Assembly (NCBI GenBank): GCA_029721435.1
Contig: CM056583.1
Coordinates: 46,467,120-46,531,119 of the forward strand
Origin: Gymnothorax reevesii
Lineage: Eukaryota > Chordata > Actinopteri > Anguilliformes > Muraenidae
DNA: 64,000 nucleotides
Direction: 5' to 3'
Below are positions 35,301 to 46,599 of this stretch, piece after piece. Within the stretch, counting starts at the first letter, position 1. The number at the start of each line of letters is the position of its first letter. Position numbers and translations under genes: made by a program. A model generated the notes under the pieces. That model was not told the origin of the DNA. It worked only from the letters and a program-made list of their open reading frames with translations, and made no database searches.

Positions 35301-36834
35301 CCATGAAAGGTCGTCATGAAAAAATTGACAAAATTGACATGATAACTCAAGAACAAGCGGCCGGCTTGTTTATATGAGTGATTATGTGCAATACAGAGTT
35401 TAGAACTTATTTTATCACAACTTTGCCAAAAGAGCAGGGAATTTGTGTTTTTACATCATCGTATTGAGGCATTGCAAGATATCTAACATATAAGTATGCT
35501 ACGTAGCCAGCCAACATCATTAATAACGCTGGCAAAGTAAGCTTACTGGAGGCAGGTACCTACATTGCCAGCGCTGACAGCAATAGCAGAGTAATTTCTA
35601 TGGAAAACCTACAAGGATTTCTATCCTGGAGCAAACTAGCTAACTTTTCTAAACAAAATAAGTCATTGAGAGACCATTTTGTTAGTCGATAGCCTAAAAC
35701 CTTACATTAGTTACTGCAGTATAAGACCAGGCCAACACTAGAACGATGACAATGTCCAAACGTGTTGCACTTCAACGATGCTCTGGTGTAGTCATAGGTC
35801 ATGACATAGCCTGTAAGGTCCACCAAGGCAACCTGATGAAGGGGCTTGTGCTTCAGGCATTTCTTGACTACAGTTGCCCCTAGACACACTAGATAGGAGC
35901 CACAGATTCCAAATCTCATTGAATCGTGTATCTAGCACCTTTAACAATCCATAGTAAGAATGGATAACATTTAGTGAACGCGCATTCATGTTGTATCCTG
36001 CATGTCTAGTTGTTTTATGTGTTACAAATTTAAGACTTTCATTGTAGAATGTGATTAACGCCAATTTAGACATTTTTGAAGCACCACTGCAAGAAGATAG
36101 TTAATGGAAGGCTGGTAGTCAGGCCATGTTCAGTCTTTAGCAACATGCAGTATATGCCAGTATTTAGCATCAGCTTTCAATCCAAAGCGCAGTAAGCGCC
36201 AAGCCAGTTTAACAACTAACCACAATATATCAACGCAGCCAATCAGCAATATCCTTTCGTCATCATTCGATCAAGATGACAGCGCCCATGAATGCAGATC
36301 AGGTGGGAAGAGAGGAAAATAATGAAGAAGGCATTTTGGTGTTTCATTTTCTTTTAGATACATTTGTATTCATCACCAATAAAATATTGCTACACCCAGT
36401 AGCTTGTGCAATCATTATTAAAAAATGGGAAGGTTTTTTAAGCCCCAAATAATATTTAGGGGGGTCAGAAACACATCGATTCATGAAAACTTGACTTTTT
36501 CTACCAAGACATTCTGTCGGTCAAAAAATGTCTTCTCCGGAAATGTTTTTTACAATGTTAATATTTCAACAGAGGAAGGGGGTAAGTTTGGATGTATTGT
36601 AGGATTTCGACTCCACATATTAATATGATTGCGCATGAGGAATACTGTGTCAGTATATGCACTGGTCATTACACTGTGTGCCATGTTATGAGTATGTTCT
36701 TTGTCCATCGAAAACATGTCTTCTCTGGAACTGGTTAAAAAGATGGAAATAGGCAAATTGTCATTTGTATGAATTTTAGGAGAACCTGTGAACCCAGTGC
36801 TCCAAAATTTTTAGCGTGTGTCCTCAACAACATA
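32382..36834. other. No gene seen
   Basis: About 4.4 kb of non-coding DNA. ACCTGTCAACTCTCATGCAT near 33152 resembles a hAT-like terminus but has no partner. An open frame at 33996-34295 (99 codons) has no recognisable domain. Confidence 0.45.
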
Positions 36835-37085
36835 TGAAGAGTTTGGTTCCAAAAAGCAATATATCCATTTTAGTCATTTTGAGTAAATCAGCTTTTTCTA
36901 TGTTGGTGCCTATTGCATTTTATAGAGAAACACAAACTTTGACCATGAAAAAATATACCATATAGTATGCATTTCTAATGACGGGTTTTTGCATCATGTG
37001 TAAGAAGTTGAGGACAGTCGCTCTATGGTATTATCTCAATTTTTGAAATTTTGGCACTTATTGCATTTTGGAACCAAACTCTTCA
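36835..37085. mobile_element. 251-bp TA-flanked MITE, Tc1/mariner type
   Basis: The left end TGAAGAGTTTGGTTCCAAAA continues AGCAATA. The right end read inward is TGAAGAGTTTGGTTCCAAAA and TGCAATA. TA flanks each end (36833-36834 and 37086-37087). The first 20 bp of each TIR are identical, so this insertion is younger than the MITE at 14527. It has no coding sequence. Confidence 0.88.
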
Positions 37086-37179
37086 TATGATGACAAATAG
37101 GCATCAATTTGATTCTATATTCCACATTTGGTTTTTGGGGTCCGTTAGACAAAATTTGGCCTCTGATTGTGAAACAGCC

Positions 37180-37570
37180 CATATGCGACCCCTGGTTGCC
37201 ATCACAGGAGAGTGAAGACAGTTTGTGGCTCTCCTCTGAAGCACGTGGCTGTCAGCCACTGCTTCTTACACTCTTATTATTTGAATCCTTGCAAGTTCAG
37301 AACGAGGTTGTAGGATACCCAAACATGAACAAGCTTAGAATGACGAGCACCCGGCTGGTCAAAAGGAGACACTTAAGCAACCATTATTTATATAACCCTT
37401 CTCGGCAGACCCTTCCCAATTTGCATCCCTGTAGTGCAATGGCCAATTGTGCGCTACTCTGAAAAAGCTGCCAACCACTGCCGGTTTGTATAACCGAGGC
37501 TCAAACCTGCGCCGTGATAGTCACATATGCTTTGCAATGCAGTGCTCTAACCGAGTGACCTATCTGGCAG
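37180..37570 (-). mobile_element. tRNA-derived SINE
   Basis: On the minus strand the 5' part is tRNA-like (about 37569 to 37490). It has an A-box region TAGGTCACTCGGTTAGAGCA (plus 37543-37562), an anticodon-arm-like TGCATTGCAAAGCA and a B box GGTTTGAGCCTCGG (plus 37494-37507), spaced as in a tRNA. An unrelated ~300-bp body follows. The internal pol III promoter would drive transcription. The parent tRNA cannot be fixed and the 3' border is approximate. Confidence 0.65.
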
Positions 37571-39516
37571 CTCAGATCTTCTTTTTAACATATACATATT
37601 CCATTATATTTACAATATCTGATGTGATTTAATGTCAGCTTTGTTAAGTAGAATTAATTTATGCTAATTTGATGATGTCATTGAATTTATTTTATTTTCC
37701 TATGATGAAAGCTTCTACTACCAACAAATAGACATTATTTTTTCCAATACTATGGTGAGCTTTAGGCTCTATATCGAAATCAATACACTAAACACAAAGG
37801 AGTTGACGAGAAGAACAGAGCAAACCTGTGTTTCTTAATAAGTTTACTTTCATTTCTTTCTGACCTGAACTTCTAAGAAAAACATTCTGAGTAAATGAAA
37901 AACTATTTTCATGGAACATAAATAGAATTTTGTGTATTTTATGGCCTCTTGGAGCTGGTACACTATGGGATAAAATAAGCAGAGCATTCAGGGTAGTAAA
38001 CATCAAAACATGTCGTGATAATTGGTCATAATAATACCAGAAGGAGTGTAGTGATTTAGTTACCGGGGGGGGGCCCAGGAAGGCCCAAAAAGTCTGGTCT
38101 AGATTAAGGAAGGGTTAAACAAGAAAGCGTCCACTGTATTATTTAAAACTGTGATCAAAACTGCTCAAATCTTTAGTTTAAATTAAAACAGAAAAATTAT
38201 TTTAAAAATTATAATTTAGAAAAAAATCTTCCTAATCCTCGCACATGGACATTCTAAGAGAATTTTTACAGCTTTTTTTATTTTTGGAAATTTGTCCTTT
38301 GTGTTCAGTGACTAAATTTCCCCTTCATGATTTCTCTCTATTTTCCTTCAGTGTCACCAAAGATTGAGTGTCACAAGTACCAAAGTACTCCGCAGAACAT
38401 GCAACTGCCAAGCAGTTATGGTGGTTTCAGAAATAAAGATGAAATTGAGGAGAATTAACAATGTTCGGTTAACCATGTAGTGTTTTTCCGGCCACTATAA
38501 AGAGAGAGGTAATCCAGGACGCCAGAACCTGCCATCAGAATACAATGTGAATAAAATGCATGCTTTATTTCAGAAGCAAAATCATGCTTCTCTTAGCTAC
38601 TCGCTATACTATACTCGATTTGCGGTAGGTTAAACTTTGCACAACTATTTCCCGTAGAAGGCCATTTAGTTACCGACCGTTATCGCTTCCCATTGCCGTA
38701 ATTCTTTTAACTCTAATTGAAAATGAATGCTGGCCAGTCGCCTTATTTGCGGGACTCACTTGCAAGGTGAACACCCCTTAACAAAGCACACCTTCTACTG
38801 CTGGAAACCTAGTTGCACTTCAAATTAGCAGTGTTTGGAGCACAAATTAGAATTGAAATTATGACCTATAGTAGATCTTCAGGAACAGGACTGGTTACCA
38901 TTTGTGTAATAAGTGTACGAAATTTAGACTGCTGTGTTAATAGGGATTTTATGAGATGAGGGATTCACTGGAACTGGATGCAATTTTGATAGCTGAGTAA
39001 TTATAATCAGCCGTCATTTTTACAATCCACATAGACTGGTGCGGGTGAATTATATAGCAGCAGTATGATAAGCTATGATTAGATTTTTGCTTTTTTTTGT
39101 TTAATATATTTTCCTTTGATTAACAGAGAAGTGCTGTCACATTTACGGCAATACAGCACTTGCATTCACTGGTAAATTCTTTTGAACGTTACTACCAAAA
39201 GAAAAACTGAGTCCAGTCTTATTGTGTTTGTAACTTCAGAGCTTAAATTCTTGACCTTTTTCCAGCTGAAACTCTGTGCAAACTTAATTTGCCCTCCAGA
39301 CAAGAGCTGACTGGTCAGCATAAATTTGATACCGTCTTCATTCTCTGTTCTGTCCGGGTATTGCAGGTAGGATTGCACAGAAGTGTCAGGTGCCCCGAAT
39401 GCACCTGTAAACACAACCCCTCAGTGTGATAATGAGATGTGGCACATGGAAACCTAATCGTGTTGGCTGATGCCAAGGCCTGCCCTCACTTGCACCGTGC
39501 TCTGCCTGCTCCCCAG
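37571..39516. other. No gene seen
   Basis: Non-coding DNA with a G9C3 run near 38066-38077. It ends in a pyrimidine-rich acceptor-like stretch before the candidate exon at 39517. Confidence 0.5.
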
Positions 39517-39618
39517 GGAAATCAGTGCCTGCACCTGTGACCTCTGCATCGAGGACATCTACCCACCAAAGCCAAAGAAGGTGGAGGGAATAAAATTTGA
39601 TGTCTTCATTCATTTGGA
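39517..39618 (+). CDS. Candidate 102-nt internal exon of an unidentified host gene
   Basis: A strong acceptor (CTCTGCCTGCTCCCCAG) ends at 39516 and a donor GTGAGT starts at 39619. Of the three plus-strand frames only one is open. It starts with one base completing a split codon and gives E-ISA then CTCDLCIEDIYPPKPKKVEG and IKFDVFIHL, leaving GA for the next exon (phase 2 to phase 2). Composition is balanced and protein-like, with a Cys-x-Cys-x-x-Cys cluster and a basic Pro-rich turn. I do not recognise the family. The phase fits the weaker candidate at 13734. If real, the gene has introns of tens of kb. Confidence 0.4.
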
Positions 39619-40569
39619 GTGAGTCGACTTGATGCACTGTACGAAGCAGGTGTACGATATCACAGGATAGGTTTGAACAGGCTTCTGGGAGTTAGTCTTT
39701 AGTTGAAGTTTCACTCACTGATAAATTGGTAAAATGAGAGGCTGGCTTAAAATGAGATTCATGCACAATCATCTTGTAGGGCTTTAACAGTCATGTATCG
39801 TCTATGAAATATGGTTTTAAGGAGTGGCACAAAGTGGTAACTCATGAAAATAGTCCAATTGAAAAAAGGCGTTACGCAAAATCTCTCTCAAGTAATGCCT
39901 TGGACTAAAGACTTGCCATTCTGTGAATGTCAGGTGACGAGGTACACTACAGTGTGCTTTAGTTTCCATCCCTTAGTATGCAGTGCTCTGTCTCCTCTCA
40001 GACGCTTTACTCTATATCACAGAGCTGCATTATACAGTCATCAACAGTGACAATATGATGGCAAAATAAATTAAAGAAAAAAGGTGTTAAGCAATTGAAA
40101 GCCAGCACAACAACTACAAAGCAATCGCTTGAGAACTGTGCTGATGTGTTGCAAACTAAAATGAGAGTTAAAAAAAACTGAACATTTTGATGTGCAATCA
40201 TTAGTATCATTGTATTTCTCTCGCTGGTCCCAAGCTCCCAAGCAAGCTAGTCCCATAGCCATTGATATGTCAGAGCTGCAAAAATAATGGACTGTCTTGC
40301 AAGAAAAAAATCTGCTTAATTCTCACAAGCAAGGAAATGATTTTAAGGAACATCATATGAATATTATTTTTACACACATAAAAGAGTCTTGAGATTCTTT
40401 TGGCATTTCAATAAATTAATTACACGTAGATAATGAAACGGCCTCACAATCATTAAAACCACTTTTTCCCGCCAGTAAAAAGTTAGGATATGTTTTAAAA
40501 ACAAAAGCACATTACACTGATCACTGAAAAAAGATTTGTTTTGAAGGGGATTATTTAAAAGAAATAAGC
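39619..40569. other. No gene seen
   Basis: Non-coding, probably intron if the neighbouring exon is real. No recognisable element. Confidence 0.45.
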
Positions 40570-40722
40570 TGGCACTTTTTTTCCCAGTTGTTTTAACTGG
40601 CACCTTTTTTTGCCAGTTATGTTAACTGTAATTTTACAATAAGTTTATAACAGAAGTTCTGTGTATGTTAACTGTAAACCACAGTTAAATGCGAGCAGGA
40701 CTCTATTTACAGTTAACATAAC
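40570..40722. mobile_element. Inverted-repeat element with GTTAACTGTAA arms
   Basis: GTTATGTTAACTGTAA (about 40616-40631) pairs with TTACAGTTAACATAAC (about 40707-40722), and a third copy GTATGTTAACTGTAAA lies between. Just to the left is a ~30-bp tandem pair, CTGGCACTTTTTTT..CCAGTT and CTGGCACCTTTTTTTGCCAG. It resembles short non-autonomous fish elements with the same arms. Confidence 0.55.
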
Positions 40723-40984
40723 AAGGAGACAATGCATTAATTTAACTGCTAAATTGAGTCAATTTATAACAGTGTAGCAAATATAAAAGTGCTGAAGTCC
40801 CACTATGGAACATGGCTTTTCTAACATGACTGAATGTATTAATAATATTATGGATACAGAAAAAGTAGAAAAAACACTGTGCTCTCCGTTTAATCATTCC
40901 AAGGTGCGTAGACACCAGAAATGAAAATCTTTCACAAAAAAAAAAAAGTCTGCGCATTTTCAACCATTCTTTGTTCACTGCTGG

Positions 40985-41150
40985 CCAAGTCAATTGCCAG
41001 AACTGAATCTAATTGAACACGTATTCTACACGCTGAATAGGATACTGAATGCAAAAAGTCTCCGAAACCAGCAAGAACTGAAGATGGCTGCTGTACAGGC
41101 CTGGTGTAGCATCACCAGGGAAGACACCTGATGCATGCAAAGGATATGAT
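40985..41150 (+). pseudogene. Tc1-like transposase C-terminal fragment
   Basis: The plus strand reads LPELNLIEHVFYTLNRILNA, then QQELKMAAVQAWCSITREDT and, after a stop, CMQRI. This matches the Tc1 pattern around the third catalytic acid (SPDLNPIEHVW in typical members), here with the Glu retained but surrounding residues changed. About 50 codons survive. The upstream part is absent or unrecognisable. Confidence 0.75.
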
Positions 41151-43787
41151 ACCAAACAAAAAAATCAGGCCCGTTTTCTACATCATGCTAAACTGTGCAT
41201 TTTATGCATCCAAAAAAAAGGGTTGTAGTTGGGACTGACAGTCTGCACTTCAACTTCATTATTATCGGATCAAAAACCAAAACCAACATGATAAAAAGTC
41301 ACTCTCCTGCAAATTATGCCACCAACAGCATTTCCATTCTGCAAATTTCTCCAGTAATTTCTAGGTTTTCCTCAAATTAGTGTTTGTATGACATGTAGTA
41401 TACTATTCTTACTGTACTGCATACTATTTATTACCCCCATGGCTTCCAAATGCATTTGCTGTGAAGACAACAACTACCACAAAACTGCGCCAGTTTACTA
41501 CACCAGACATGTCTTCCCATGTGGACCTGTTATCTACAGCTGTCATAGATAGCATTGCACTGGAAAGGGCTAGTTGTGCTGGTAATGCTAACAGTTTGTT
41601 CGGTTCACAGGTTACAAAAAAACCAAAGCAAGAGGCTTAGTTTTTCACTGTTTACCTGAAAACGCAGTACGAGCAGTTGAATTGCAACTGGCAATTGCAA
41701 ATGCAGCAAGTACTTTCTTTTTGTAGACGACAAAGTCTACAAAACTCCAGTCTGAATTTCTGGAATAGGTTGTCTTCATAATTTAATACTTGAACAATGT
41801 GACCATACTGTCTATTTTCTGACCCAAACAAATGTCAATCAAGACTCACTTTCGCCCTTGGAGCCTCAGCTGGGGAAAGGAGGATGACCGACAGCCTCGC
41901 AGATTAGTAAGCTAGCAAAGTAGCTATCCGTTTTCTAATGGGGACCTATTCTATTATGGTTAAAATTTCTTGACTGGCAAAATTTTATAGTTGCTAGCCT
42001 GCTCCAGCCGACTTGTGACAACCGCAGGCTAACACCAGTGTTTCATGACCGAGTGAGACTGACTAACTGATAAACTGACTGCTAAACCAGTGAGGAAATA
42101 GCCTGCAATTTCTCAGATTTCTAACTGCTCCAGTCCTCCACAACTGCGAGCAGAAAAAAAAAAAAAAACCTTTGCATGCAAGCAGTTTTTTTTCTGATTG
42201 GCATCCAGGTCGAGCACCCTGCCTTCCCCACGGCAGACACAACGAATCCAAGCTGAAATAGCTGGTAGACCTGCTTTACCTCCAACTGAGTCACTGTACA
42301 CATCAAATGACAGCACTGGAAGGAAGTAGAAGATTTCACTGTCGATTTCCAGAGATATGTAAAAAAGGTGGCAAATACCGCATGGTTTTTTCACACTATA
42401 TTCCCAAGTCGATAGATTGAAAGGTTGAAAATCTGCAAAGAGTCACTTTCAAGATGTACAGTATGTGCTTTTTTATTTACACAAACTCAGATTAAAACTG
42501 ACTAAAAATAATAAAATGCAATCATATTTTGAATAATATTATAGGATAATATAGACCATAATACATCTGATCTACAGTATTGTTAAGCATTATCCATATT
42601 TTCAAAAAGCATAATCTGATGAAGTAATTACACAGATACTGATAATACAGAAATGCCAATTAATCTAGTACAGCAAGTAACGACCTTCCGCAATGATTAC
42701 AGTGGTAATTACAGTGATATTAGCACCAGCTGGTCACCCAGTGTGTTGTGACATAATGATAAGCCAAATGACATATCAAGAGTGGGTTTTATTATGTAAG
42801 AGGTTTAATACATCCACGTAAATGATGACCAAAAAGGAGAAAAAAGCATTACGTGCCTGAGATGGCCGGCTCCTCTGTTCACTTCAATTAAGGTGATGTT
42901 GGGGCTCATCAATCATGATATAGCTCATTCCCTTTATGGCAGCGGTCACACGTCTCAGACAGCTGTGCAACATGAGTCCCCGCGAGTTATACATTTCACA
43001 ACAGTACAAAGAACACTAAGCCCCACCAGCAAGCGCTTCTTCTTCTATCGCCCTTGATTAAATATGCTTTTTTTTGTTTTATCTGCATTCATTAGATTCC
43101 TCTCATCTTGTATTTGTCTGTTACACAGCATGTACTGAAACTATGCAGTAATTTCTAATCCAGGTGAGAAGTTTAACATACTCATTTCCCACCTTTCCTG
43201 AAATCTTATTCTCTGTATTGCAAGGTTATTAGCAATATATGTCTTACAGAATAAGTTTCTTCTGTGGTGATTTTGAAATTTGAATGTACTCTCCATATTC
43301 TGGAGGTAAATGTCAACTCCAATCAAAAAATGACTACACAAGTGTCTGGTGTTAATTCAACTATGACTAAATGTCTGTCCGGTCGAGACTGTTTGTACTC
43401 TAAACATTTTAATAGGTACTACGAGAAATGTCCCTGCACTTAGGTCCTCAACTCCTTGGCCTGGCGCCCCATTACCGCCTCTGCATGCCAGGGCGTGTCA
43501 ATAACATACCTAGGCATGTCCAATGTCAAAGGAAATGCTACAGATGGCTCAGCGTTTAATGCTGTTTTTAAATAATAATTGAAATAAAAAAATAAATAAA
43601 TAAAGCTTTTCCAGCTTGGAATCAGTGAAAATTCAAAATAACTTTGATGTAAAAATAAATGCAAGGGCTGTCCTCGACAGACAGTCTCATTTGTTTCATC
43701 AAACAGAGTGATGGGACATGAAATTCAAAGCAAGTTGTTAATGACCTAGCTGGCTTGTCACCAGCTCAAACTGTAAGCTCTGTACCA
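41151..43787. other. No gene identified
   Basis: About 2.6 kb. A frame around 41625-41700 reads RGLVFHCLPENAVRAVELQL and a later one (about 41726) FVDDKVYKTPV, both interrupted by stops. They could be a very decayed transposon ORF, but I cannot assign them. There is a poly-A run at 42154 and an AAAT tract at 43585. Otherwise plain AT-rich DNA. Confidence 0.4.
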
Positions 43788-44051
43788 GCTTAAAGGTCCC
43801 CTATTATGCCACCAGGTGCACAGCCAATTGGCCGTAACTATCCATTTCAAAATCAGTCTTTCTTCGCATCACAAGGGGTATTGACCACCCAGAGAAATGA
43901 GGGAACTGATTAACTGGTTGGCTGAATGTGATCAGTCCTTCTTGCCTCTGGACAGCCACTTCCTCATTTGATGTCAAGAGGGAACAAATTTCGAAATGGC
44001 TAGTAATGTCTAATTGGCTGTGTACCAGGTGACATAATCATGGATCTTTAT
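43788..44051. mobile_element. 264-bp palindromic element with TTAA-type end
   Basis: The left arm starts TTAAAGGTCCCCTATTATGC and continues CACCAGGTGCACAGCCAATT. The right arm read inward reads ATAAAGATCCATGATTATGT and CACCTGGTACACAGCCAATT. Arms of about 60 bp pair. The TTAA at the left edge suggests a Kolobok or piggyBac-like target, though the right edge reads TTAT. Related termini lie at 2877 and 62223. Non-coding. Confidence 0.75.
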
Positions 44052-44294
44052 GACATCCCAAAGTAGGTGGCTGTAAACCTCATTACATTTGTAATAATAA
44101 TAAAACTGCATAATATTTCACTTTACTAATAAATCATTGGAATAACATAAGTTAATTCATAGAAGAGGCTCCTATAATATTTGTCATTCACTAAAAAAGT
44201 CTCCTTTTACTTTGCATCCTGGATGCACATTGCTTGAAATGCACCTGGAAATCCAAAATCGGAACAGCTCTGCAAGAGGGGAATTCCTCTGTAA

Positions 44295-44435
44295 AGCTGC
44301 TTTGACATTGGACGCGAAACTAATTTTTCCCAGGACGGATGACATTCAAAGTCAATGCAAAGATGCGAATACACGCCTTTTGCGTGTAATCTGTCCTGCG
44401 AAAAAATGTGTTTCGCGTCCGGTGTGAAAGCAGCA
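44295..44435. mobile_element. 141-bp complete Harbinger-like palindromic MITE
   Basis: The left arm is AGCTGCTTTGACATTGGACG followed by CGAAACTAATTTTTCC. The right arm read inward is TGCTGCTTTCACACCGGACG and CGAAACACATTTTTTCGC. TAA precedes it (44292-44294), the 3-bp target typical of PIF/Harbinger. The right flank reads TGA, one change from TAA. The inner parts of the arms contain TTCAAAGTCAATGCAAAG. Same family as the elements at 4306, 49073, 56304 and 58657. Confidence 0.82.
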
Positions 44436-44809
44436 TGACTGGGAAACAGACAGGCAGAAAATCAAGATGAAAGGAATATAAAGATTAAAACATCAATAGG
44501 GAGGCAAAAAACTGGCTGCATGAAACAGGCACGGGGAGAGTTTTGAAATTGAAAACAAAGGCAAATGGGGTGTTGCTTTTGAGAAAACTCGCTTGTGTCT
44601 TCTTTGCATCTTTATAATACCGTGAAACTTAAAAAACCATGTAGCGAGGGACAATAGGACAGCATAACAAAAATTAAGAATGATTGCTTTTTGAATGACA
44701 GCAGCCTGCTAATACAATAAAATGCACATCAGTGGTCAGATTTGACCATTGGCACCGACATGGGTTTGACACTGGTATAACATTTGACGACATCATCGCG
44801 CTCGTAGTA
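44436..44809. other. No gene seen
   Basis: Short non-coding spacer between two transposons. Confidence 0.5.
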
Positions 44810-46053
44810 GGGGAAGCCCCGGCACAGTGAATCAGGGCTATTTTTTTGAAAATTGACATAAGGAATCATCGGTATGGCATCATCTTTTTTGTGTTTGGAG
44901 AAAACCCAGCCATGAAAGTTTTGTTAATTCGTTTGGATTACCCACTGACAGAAAAACAAGGTAAAGTATGTTTTTATGGATGTAAAGTAAATTTCCATGG
45001 CTTTTGATCGTGAGCCATATCTTATAGATCATCTGGAAGTAATAAATCCATTATGATGCAGCATTTTAAACACATATTTGTCACAATACCGAACGGGTGT
45101 TTTCTCGAAACCAAAGCAACATGTGACCTTGAGAGACAGTTTTAGGTAATGAAAGCACATGGGGCACAGTGAATCAGGACACAGTGAATCATTGGAAAAG
45201 GGATTCACTGTATCCCAGTAGGAAACATGTGGGCCCAGATTCTGTTTGAATAAAGAATAACATGGGAATTGGCAGATATTATGATGTTCAGTACAACTAT
45301 GGTCAGTTCTGGGACTATGCAGAATGTGGCCAAGGAAATCATGAGGTCCACTGGAAATCGTAGCAGTTGTTAGCCTGACTCGTCCTTAAAGGACTGAACA
45401 ATCGCTGACTTGCAAATTAGGTATTGGCATTTACTTCTGAAATTAAGTGTTTTGAACTCTATGTCCTGCGGTAAGTCATTCATAAATGTCTTACTTGATG
45501 ATTGAGCGATTAGAAAGTATCTTTCAGCCTAAGTGCGCATTCATAAAGTCCACTGGAAAAATTAGATGTTGTTGGTCAGGCACCCATCTTCAGGCATTGA
45601 AGAATCAGCAGAACAAACACGACTTGTGAATTTGAGTATTGGCATTTGACTTTTGAATTTAAAGGTTTTGGACTCAGTGTCCTGTTGTGAATCATTGAAT
45701 GATTAGAAAAGGATCTGTCATTCGGCCTAAATGGCATTTATTTACTCTAAAGGTTAAATAAAAGTTGATTAAAGCAAATTTAGTAGCGTTCCCTTCACAT
45801 TAATGGAGTGATTCACTGTGCCCTGAACGCTGATTAACTCTACCCCAATACTGGGGCAGAGGGAATCATTCAAAATCTGTTTTTCAAAACCCTCTCATCA
45901 GAGTGAAGCGAGAGTTGGCAAAGATCTGCTGCCTTGTATTAATGCACAACACGGCCCTCCTTCAGGTGTAGGATGATATGGAATTATTATCACTCCCAGG
46001 ACAGAAAAAATCAACAAAACAACTTTTCTGATTCACTGTGCCCCAGCTTCCCC
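44810..46053. mobile_element. 1.24-kb TA-flanked TIR element, non-autonomous
   Basis: Left end GGGGAAGCCCCGGCACAGTG, right end read inward GGGGAAGCTGGGGCACAGTG, both continuing AATCAG. TA flanks both (44808-44809, 46054-46055). The motif CACAGTGAATCA occurs at both ends and again inside, twice direct near 45165 and 45180 and inverted near 45203 and 45809, as expected for a transposase-binding subterminal repeat. It contains a 202-bp tandem duplication. No transposase frame. Superfamily is uncertain; the TA target is compatible with Tc1/mariner. Confidence 0.85.
45346..45750. repeat. Two-unit 202-bp tandem duplication inside the TIR element
   Basis: GTCCACTGGAAA starts each unit (45346 and 45548). 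Shared blocks include GTATTGGCATTT (about 45421 and 45633), TTTTGAACTC or TTTTGGACTCA followed by TGTCCTG, and GATTAGAAA. The two copies differ by roughly a fifth of sites, so the duplication predates decay of this copy and was probably in the founding element. Confidence 0.75.
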
Positions 46054-46599
46054 TACATTTATATGAGTTCAATAGTATTTTATACCTTTTTTTAAGCTTG
46101 CTTTTAGGAAGTGTGTCTCAGGAATTATTTATCTCTGCGTAACTTGATTTGGATTCAAAAGCCTGCTTATTTCATGCATATAAATGCATCTAAAATTGCA
46201 TGTAAAAAGCACTCTTTTTTTGAATTAATTTGCATTTTCCATTCCATTTCATGTGGCAACCAATGGCACAGATTTCTTTTTCTGCCAGTTGGTCAGCAAA
46301 ATACTTGGAAATAATAAATATTTGGAATGGCCGAGTGCCGATATCAACACAGCAGCCACAGAGCATTTGTCGGTTACGGTTTTAAAACATGTTGCTATGT
46401 TTACAATTTCCATTGACCATTGACACTATTAGGCTAGGTAAGCTTGCTAAAAGTCAAGTACCATTAGTATCCAAAGTGTTGGCATTATTTAAGAGAGAGA
46501 AAACAGCGAACCTAGTTTGGCTGCTCTGCCCACGCGTGTAACGTTATACAAAAGTATTATGTTACGACGTTTTAACAAAATCCTACATGACAGTGATCA
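46054..46599. other. No gene seen
   Basis: Non-coding DNA, no recognisable motif. Confidence 0.5.

Noticed and set aside
41600..41900. Possible THAP-type or other transposase coding remnants
   Set aside because: Short in-frame pieces are suggestive, but stops are frequent and no zinc-ligand pattern is present.
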